Shown here: positions 13,065-17,845 of the stretch, piece after piece
Numbering within the stretch: position 1 is the first letter of the stretch
Layout of the letters: each line of letters begins with the position of its first letter
Assembly: GCA_030699055.1 (NCBI GenBank)
Contig: JAUYKX010000144.1
Span: forward strand, 1-17,845
Direction of reading: 5' to 3'
Source: Candidatus Nanopelagicales bacterium
GTDB lineage: Bacteria > Actinomycetota > Actinomycetes > S36-B12 > UBA10799
Length of the DNA: 17,845 nt
Made by a program: the position numbers and the translations under genes
Notes under the pieces: model-generated
What the model saw: the letters and a program-made list of their open reading frames with translations, nothing else
Databases searched by the model: none
What the model was told of the DNA's origin: nothing

Positions 13065-14381
13065 GTGAGCTTGCTGGTGGTGGGTCTCAGTCACCGCAGT
13101 GCTTCCGTTGATCTGCTCGACCTGGTCGTGATGCCTCCGGAGCGCGTGGAGTTGTTTCGCGACGATCTGGCTCGCTCGCCGTTCCTGGCCGAAGTCATGG
13201 TGTTGTCAACGTGCAATCGCCTCGAGGTGATTGCCGAGGTTGACCGATTTCACGGCGCCGTCAGCGACATCACCGATCAGATTTCCAAATACTCGGGTGT
13301 GGACCGAATGGAGCTGACCGATCACGTCTACGCGCCGTTCGATGAAGCTGCCATTCGCCATGTGTTCGACGTGGCGGCTGGGCTGGACTCCATGGTCATC
13401 GGCGAACAACAGATTGTTTCCCAGCTGCGCGAGGCCCTGCGGGCGGCGCAGGATTCGGGTACAGCGGCCAAGGGATTGAACGCCGTCGCCCAGCGGGCGC
13501 TGAAGGCGGCCAAACGAGTGCGTAGTGAGACCGGGATAGATCGTCACGGCTCTTCGGTGGTCTCGGTGGGGCTGGAATTGGCGGGAGCCGCTTTGGGTGG
13601 CCTCGCTGGTCGTTCCGCACTGGTGATCGGGGCCGGGGCGATGAGCTCATTGGCGGTTTCGGCCTTGTCTGGAGAGGGCCTGCGCTCTCTGGTGGTGGCG
13701 AACCGGACAGCAGCAACGGCGACCAGGCTGGCGGCGGCCTACGGTGCTCGTTCCGTTGCGCTGACGGACATGGTTCAGGAGATGTCCGAGGCCGATGTGG
13801 TGATCACCGCAACTGGTTCCACTGGCATCGTCGTATCGGAATCCGATGTCAGGCGGGCCGTTGCGCCGCGCTCCGGTTCGCGGGAGATGGTTGTCCTCGA
13901 CCTGGCGGTGCCGCACGACACGGCCGCGTCCATCGGGGAGGTCACCGGAGTTCGTCGGATCGATCTGACAGAAATCGCCCGGGCGCCCAGGTGTCGGGCA
14001 TCGACCGATGATTTCGAGGCAGCGGTCCGAATTGTCGCCGAAGAAGTCCGGACATTTGCGGCCGACCGCCAGGCCCAACGGGTGGAGCCGGTTCTGATCT
14101 CGCTGCGGGCCAAAGCTGACGGCGTGATCGATTCGCAATTGGCGGCGCTGCGGGCCAGACTGCCCAACTTGTCAGAGGTGGAGCTTGCCGCCGTCGAACG
14201 ATCCATGCGCCGAGCAATCTCAGAGCTGCTTCATCTGCCCACGGTGCGAATGAAGCAGTACGCGGGAGCCGCTGGGGGCGAACGGTATGCCGAAGCGATC
14301 AATGTGTTGTTCGACTTGGATCCGCTGGCAGCCGGCGTTGCCCCGCCGGTCCCGGACTCGGCGACCAGGGAGACCAGGTAG
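13065..14381 (+). CDS. hemA: Glutamyl-tRNA reductase
   Basis: First committed enzyme of C5-pathway tetrapyrrole synthesis: reduces the glutamyl group of Glu-tRNA(Glu) with NADPH to glutamate-1-semialdehyde. The protein is 438 aa, normal for the family. The catalytic domain has GLSHRSASV (7-15), the nucleophile Cys50 in LSTCNRLE (48-54... S-T-C-N-R), and HVY (His87). It continues with HVFDVAAGLDSMVIGEQQIVSQ (99-120), part of the family signature. The NADPH domain follows with VIGAGAMSSLA (187-197) and VVANRT (210-215). The C-terminal dimerisation helices end near LDPLAAG. The start at 13065 is set by ribosome-site spacing. It opens a four-gene haem operon; hemC begins 5 nt after its stop. The enzyme usually works with HemL (glutamate-1-semialdehyde aminomutase), which is not in this window. 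Confidence 0.97.
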   Translation: MSLLVVGLSHRSASVDLLDLVVMPPERVELFRDDLARSPFLAEVMVLSTCNRLEVIAEVDRFHGAVSDITDQISKYSGVDRMELTDHVYAPFDEAAIRHVFDVAAGLDSMVIGEQQIVSQLREALRAAQDSGTAAKGLNAVAQRALKAAKRVRSETGIDRHGSSVVSVGLELAGAALGGLAGRSALVIGAGAMSSLAVSALSGEGLRSLVVANRTAATATRLAAAYGARSVALTDMVQEMSEADVVITATGSTGIVVSESDVRRAVAPRSGSREMVVLDLAVPHDTAASIGEVTGVRRIDLTEIARAPRCRASTDDFEAAVRIVAEEVRTFAADRQAQRVEPVLISLRAKADGVIDSQLAALRARLPNLSEVELAAVERSMRRAISELLHLPTVRMKQYAGAAGGERYAEAINVLFDLDPLAAGVAPPVPDSATRETR

Positions 14382-14386
14382 CAGCC

Positions 14387-15364
14387 GTGTCTCCAGAGAT
14401 CCGGGTGGCAACCCGCACCAGTCCGTTGGCTCGCGCCCAGGCGACTTCGATCGCCCGAATTGTCGGCGAATTGACCGGTCGGCCTTACTCGTTGGTAACC
14501 GTGACCAGTGAGGGGGACAGGCGGAGCGGTCCGTTGGCCGAGATGGGCGGCGTCGGGGTTTTTGTCGCTGCCGTGCGAGAAGCGGTGCTCGCCGGAGAGG
14601 CCGACATCGCAGTGCATTCCCTGAAGGACTTGCCCACCGCGGAGGCTGACGGCCTGACGCTGGCTGCCGTCCCGTTGCGAGGCGACCATCGTGATGCGCT
14701 GGTGATCGCCCAGGACGATTACCCCGTTGATGACCCCGGATCGGGGGAGAAGCTGGCCGATCCCAACGTGCTGGTGACCGGAGCCCGGGTGGGTACCGGT
14801 TCACCGCGGCGCGCGGCCCAGCTCCGACGTCTCCGACCCGACGTGGAGGTCGTCGGCATTCGAGGGAATGTGGGAACCCGTCTGAGTCGGGTCAGTTCTG
14901 GCGATGTTGACGCGGTGGTTGTCGCCATGGCCGGACTTCAACGCCTCGGGCTGGCCGATCGGGCCCGGCCTTGGGATCCGAAACATGTACTTCCGGCACC
15001 TGGCCAGGGGGCATTGGCCATCGAGGCCAATGAGGGCTTGGCGAAGGTAGACCCTGAGTTATCTCAGGCCCTGTCCAGGTTGAATCACGGCCTGACCCGG
15101 GCGTCCGTCACGGCTGAGCGAACGTTGCTGGCCGAGCTGGAGGCCGGTTGTTCGGCCCCGGTGGGGGCGTGGGCGCACGAGGATGAAAGCGGGCCCGAGT
15201 CCGGGCTGCGGTTGACCGCAGTGGTGACCTCGGTTGACGGCCTGGATGAGATTCGAATGACCGAAATCGGCTCTGTCCGGCAACCCGAGCAACTCGGTCG
15301 CGCTTTAGCGGCCCGAATGCTCGAGTCCGGGGCGGGCCCCGCGTGGTGGGAGAACAGCAAGTGA
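14387..15364 (+). CDS. hemC: Hydroxymethylbilane synthase (porphobilinogen deaminase)
   Basis: Polymerises four porphobilinogens into the linear tetrapyrrole hydroxymethylbilane in the cytosol. The 325-aa protein shows RVATRTSPLARAQA near the N-terminus, the catalytic Asp81 in VHSLKDLPT (76-84), and GTGSPRRAAQL (136-145) and GIRGNVGTRL (157-166), which bind the growing chain through arginines. It also has LPAPGQGALAIE (202-213) and Cys255 in LEAGCSAPVGAWA (251-263), which carries the dipyrromethane cofactor. All key residues are in place. GTG at 14387 is 5 nt after the hemA stop, with only a weak purine stretch upstream, so translation is likely coupled to hemA. The stop overlaps the start of the next gene by 4 nt (GTGA). 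Its product is the substrate of the HemD domain encoded immediately downstream. Confidence 0.97.
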   Translation: MSPEIRVATRTSPLARAQATSIARIVGELTGRPYSLVTVTSEGDRRSGPLAEMGGVGVFVAAVREAVLAGEADIAVHSLKDLPTAEADGLTLAAVPLRGDHRDALVIAQDDYPVDDPGSGEKLADPNVLVTGARVGTGSPRRAAQLRRLRPDVEVVGIRGNVGTRLSRVSSGDVDAVVVAMAGLQRLGLADRARPWDPKHVLPAPGQGALAIEANEGLAKVDPELSQALSRLNHGLTRASVTAERTLLAELEAGCSAPVGAWAHEDESGPESGLRLTAVVTSVDGLDEIRMTEIGSVRQPEQLGRALAARMLESGAGPAWWENSK

Positions 15365-17025
15365 CCGAACAGGACAAGACCCCGGGCGCCGGCGCCAGTG
15401 CCGGCGCCAGTGCCGGCGCAGATCAGCCGAAGACCCGGCGGGGAAGGAAGAACCCGCTGGGTTCCGTGGCCTTGGTGGCCAGCGGTCCCGGTGATCCGGA
15501 ACTCCTGACCATTCGGGCCCAGCGGTTACTGGGGGAGGCCGAGGCAATCGTCGCCGATGCCGACGTGACCGGGATCGCGGCGCGTTTCGCTCCCGAGGCC
15601 GAACTGGTATCAGTGGTGGACGAGGACGGGCTGCCCTTCGACCGGGTAACGCGGGCGAAGTTGGTGATTGAGTTGGCCCGCGCGGGTCGAGCCGTGGCGC
15701 GACTGTTCTCCGGCGATCCGACCTACGACGGAGCACTGGCCACCGAATCGGCAGTACTTCATCGGGCCAAGGTTCCTTACGAGGTGGCGGCGGGGGTTTC
15801 GACGGTCACCGGGGCGGCGGCTTACGCGGGCTTCCCTCTGACCAATGCCAAGGCATCCGAGGTCCGAGTGGTTCAGGTCGGTCAGGTGACGGACTGGGCG
15901 ACGCACGCTGATCCGGGAGTGACCCTGGTCGTGATTGACGGGGCCGATCAAGCTCCCGCAGTTGCCGCCGCGCTCCTCGCCGCCGGACGGAAGCCGAACA
16001 CACCGGTGGCGGTTATCCGGGGGGTGACCACTGTTGAGCAGAGGACGGTTGTCACGTCGTTGGGCGAGGTGGGTGCGGTGATGAAGGCCTCCCGTCAATC
16101 GGGCTCCGGCGTCCTCGTCGTGGGAGACGTGGTCGGGCAGGTGGACAAGCTCGCCTGGTTCGAGTCGAAGCCACTATTCGGCTGGCGAGTGTTGGTCCCG
16201 CGGACCAAAGAGCAGGCCGGTGCGCTGTCCGATCAGCTGCGTCGCTATGGCGCGGTTCCGGTGGAGGTTCCGACTATCTCGGTCGAGCCGCCGCGTACGC
16301 CCCAACAAATGGAGCGGGCTATTCAGGGCCTGGTGTCCGGGCGGTACCAGTGGGTGGCTTTCACCAGCGCCAACGCGGTGCGGGCCGTTCGGGAGAAATT
16401 CGAGAGCTACGGTCTCGACGCGCGGGCGATGGCCGGGTTGAAAGTAGCGGTGGTCGGCGAACAGACGGCGGCTGCCCTGCGGGACTTCGGAGTCGAACCT
16501 GATCTGGTGCCGACCTCGGATCAGTCCAGTGCCGGATTGGTCGAAGCCTGGCCACCCTTTGACGCGGAGGTGGATCCGATCGACCGCGTGTTCCTGCCGC
16601 GTGCCGACATCGCCACCGAGACGCTGGCGGCGGGCTTGGCCGCGCTGGGTTGGGAGGTCGACGACATCACCGCCTATCGCACGGTGCGCGCGGCACCTCC
16701 GCCGGCCGATATTCGCGAGGCGATCAAAGCGGGCGGCTTCGATGCGGTGTTGTTCACGTCGTCGAGCACCGTTCGGAACCTCGTGGGTATCGCCGGCAAA
16801 CCGCACACCTGCACAGTGGTGGCCTGCATCGGCCCGCAGACCGCCCAGTCGGTCACGGAACACGGGCTCAGGGTTGACGTGCTGGCCAGCGTGCCGAACG
16901 CGTCAGTGCTGGCTGATGAATTGGCCCAGCACGGCGAGGAATTGCGCCGCGCGGCGATCGACGCCGGGGAGAACGATTGGCGGCCGTCGCGTCGGAGAGC
17001 GGCCGCTCGCCGACGGGCGCGATGA
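15361..17025 (+). CDS. hemD: CobA-HemD fusion: uroporphyrinogen-III methyltransferase-like domain plus uroporphyrinogen-III synthase
   Basis: 554-aa two-domain protein, a standard actinobacterial fusion. Residues 34-268 form a tetrapyrrole methyltransferase (SUMT) domain: VASGPGDPELLT (39-50), RLFSGDP (114-120), AAGVSTVTGAAAYAGFPLT (143-161), VAVIRGVTTVEQRTVV (216-231), VVGDVVGQVDKLAWF (253-267). Several SUMT positions are relaxed (SGDP for GGDP, GQVTDW where VxGH is usual), so methylation activity should not be assumed. Residues 272-525 are HemD, which closes and inverts ring D: WRVLVPRTKEQAGAL, AFTSANAVRAV, VVGEQTAAALRDFG, FLPRADIATETLA, DAVLFTSSSTVRNLV, CIGPQTAQSV. A Gly/Ala/Ser repeat leader and an Arg-rich tail flank the domains. 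GTG at 15361 overlaps the hemC stop (GTGA); an in-frame GTG at 15343 is possible. The hemB start overlaps its stop (ATGA). Confidence 0.93.
   Translation: MTEQDKTPGAGASAGASAGADQPKTRRGRKNPLGSVALVASGPGDPELLTIRAQRLLGEAEAIVADADVTGIAARFAPEAELVSVVDEDGLPFDRVTRAKLVIELARAGRAVARLFSGDPTYDGALATESAVLHRAKVPYEVAAGVSTVTGAAAYAGFPLTNAKASEVRVVQVGQVTDWATHADPGVTLVVIDGADQAPAVAAALLAAGRKPNTPVAVIRGVTTVEQRTVVTSLGEVGAVMKASRQSGSGVLVVGDVVGQVDKLAWFESKPLFGWRVLVPRTKEQAGALSDQLRRYGAVPVEVPTISVEPPRTPQQMERAIQGLVSGRYQWVAFTSANAVRAVREKFESYGLDARAMAGLKVAVVGEQTAAALRDFGVEPDLVPTSDQSSAGLVEAWPPFDAEVDPIDRVFLPRADIATETLAAGLAALGWEVDDITAYRTVRAAPPPADIREAIKAGGFDAVLFTSSSTVRNLVGIAGKPHTCTVVACIGPQTAQSVTEHGLRVDVLASVPNASVLADELAQHGEELRRAAIDAGENDWRPSRRRAAARRRAR
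15388..15419 (+). repeat. 12-bp tandem repeat at the start of cobA-hemD
   Basis: GCCGGCGCCAGT occurs at 15388-15399 and 15400-15411, followed by a partial third copy to 15419. It encodes AGAS repeats in the disordered leader before the methyltransferase domain, and each unit is self-complementary in GGCGCC. Frame-neutral length variation is expected. Confidence 0.9.
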
Positions 17026-17845
17026 GCGTCGGAGGAATGGCGAACGGCGGGGAGCCGACCGCAAGCCTGCTCGGAGTTCGAGGAGTGGGTTCGTTCCCCC
17101 GTAGCCGACCTCGCCGATTGCGCGAGACGGCCGCCTGGCGGCGGTTGGTCGCTGACGTTCGGGTGTCACCGGCCGACCTCGTGTTGCCGTTGTTCTATCG
17201 GGAAGGTGCCGGCGAGCCGATCGAAGTCACTTCGATGCCTGGCGTGGTTCAGCACACACGCGACAGCCTGCGGACAGCCGCCGCCGAGGCGGTCGCTGTC
17301 GGCTTGGGTGGGCTGATGCTGTTCGCGATTCCCCGCGACCGTGACGACATCGGCAGTGGGGCCACCGATCCCCGGGGAGCACTCGCGCAGGCGATCGAGT
17401 CTGTTCGGACCGAGGTCGGCGAGGACACCGTGGTCATGGCCGATCTGTGTCTGGACGAGTTCACCGCGCATGGCCACTGCGGCGTGCTCGACGCCGGCGG
17501 CAGGGTCGACAACGACGCGACTCTTGACCGCTACCGGCAGATGGCCATCGCCCTGGCCGACGCGGGGGCACAGGCGGTCGGGACCAGCGGCATGATGGAC
17601 GGCCAGGTGGGGGCCGTTCGAGACGCCCTCGAAGGTCATGGTCGCCCGGATGTGGCGATTCTGGCCTACGCCGGAAAAGCGGCTTCCGCGCTGTATGGGC
17701 CATTCCGAGAGGCCGTGGACAGCACCCTGACTGGTGAACGGTTGACCTATCAACAGGATCCGGCCGCGAGTCGTGACGCCGTTCGAGATGCCGCTCTCGA
17801 CATCGCTGAAGGTGCCGACATCGTCATGGTCAAACCCGCGAGTTG
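17022..17845 (+). CDS. hemB: Delta-aminolevulinic acid dehydratase (porphobilinogen synthase), 3' end outside window
   Basis: Condenses two 5-aminolevulinates into porphobilinogen. 274 codons are present with no stop before the window edge; the family is about 320-330 aa, so some 50 residues are missing. Recognisable segments are RPRRLRET (29-36), ITSMPGVVQHTRDSL-like (69-83), IGSGATDP (110-117), the metal loop DLCLDEFTAHGHCGVL (141-156), SGMMDGQV (189-196), the first Schiff-base Lys219 in LAYAGKAASALYGPF (214-228), and the second, Lys271, in GADIVMVKPA (264-273). The metal loop has Cys143-Asp145-Cys153 rather than three Cys, similar to mycobacterial HemB. ATG at 17022 overlaps the hemD stop as ATGA; an in-frame GTG at 17085, nearer the conserved core, is an alternative start. 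It is the fourth gene of the haem operon, placed after hemD although it acts before hemC. Confidence 0.96.
   Translation, partial: MSVGGMANGGEPTASLLGVRGVGSFPRSRPRRLRETAAWRRLVADVRVSPADLVLPLFYREGAGEPIEVTSMPGVVQHTRDSLRTAAAEAVAVGLGGLMLFAIPRDRDDIGSGATDPRGALAQAIESVRTEVGEDTVVMADLCLDEFTAHGHCGVLDAGGRVDNDATLDRYRQMAIALADAGAQAVGTSGMMDGQVGAVRDALEGHGRPDVAILAYAGKAASALYGPFREAVDSTLTGERLTYQQDPAASRDAVRDAALDIAEGADIVMVKPAS

Noticed and set aside
12702..13094. 130-codon minus-strand frame over the hemA leader
   Set aside because: It is the reverse reading of the structured mobile-element end and the repeat, overlaps the hemA start, and shows no protein family features.
16174..16863. 229-codon minus-strand frame inside cobA-hemD
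   Set aside because: It is the complement of a conserved HemD domain, with no start signal or motifs of its own.

Overview
The window is chromosomal DNA from a high-GC actinomycete. The evidence is frequent GTG/TTG starts, tightly packed genes, several leaderless-looking starts, and gene neighbourhoods I recognise from mycobacteria and relatives. These are sugar-phosphate-isomerase-like gene / proline genes / bS22 / galE2-like / PlsC-like acyltransferase, and separately hemA-hemC-cobA/hemD-hemB. I cannot place it below class level. No rRNA, tRNA or CRISPR array was seen.

Left part (1-6196, all +): the 3' two thirds of a CtpE-type P-type ATPase gene, a xylose-isomerase-like TIM-barrel gene, a TetR regulator, monofunctional proline dehydrogenase, pyrroline-5-carboxylate reductase and an AcuC-type class I deacetylase. 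ProDH and ProC carry out opposite arms of proline/P5C interconversion and lie back to back.

Middle part (6290-10170, all +): a 32-residue bS22-type ribosomal protein too short for routine ORF calling, then an NAD-dependent epimerase overlapping an MGAT/PlsC-like acyltransferase, then an AMP-forming acyl-CoA ligase. The last three look like lipid or envelope metabolism.

Accessory stretch (10160-12960): two minus-strand genes, a 104-aa protein of unknown function and a secreted tricorn-like S41 peptidase. They are followed by about 0.8 kb without an intact gene. That stretch holds an internally deleted, frameshifted insertion-sequence relic with 12-bp terminal inverted repeats. It is followed by a strongly structured segment resembling the right end (omega-RNA scaffold) of an IS200/IS605-type TnpB element, with no tnpB. 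A 37-bp imperfect direct repeat with an invariant CGGACG-N4-CGTCCG palindrome lies on either side of the peptidase plus IS debris. The second copy abuts the omega-RNA-like end exactly where a TnpB guide would begin. This is the most unusual part of the window.

Right part (13065-17845, all +): hemA, hemC, a cobA-hemD fusion and hemB (cut by the window edge). Together they take glutamyl-tRNA to uroporphyrinogen III. Spacings of 5 nt, -4 nt and -4 nt indicate one translationally coupled operon.
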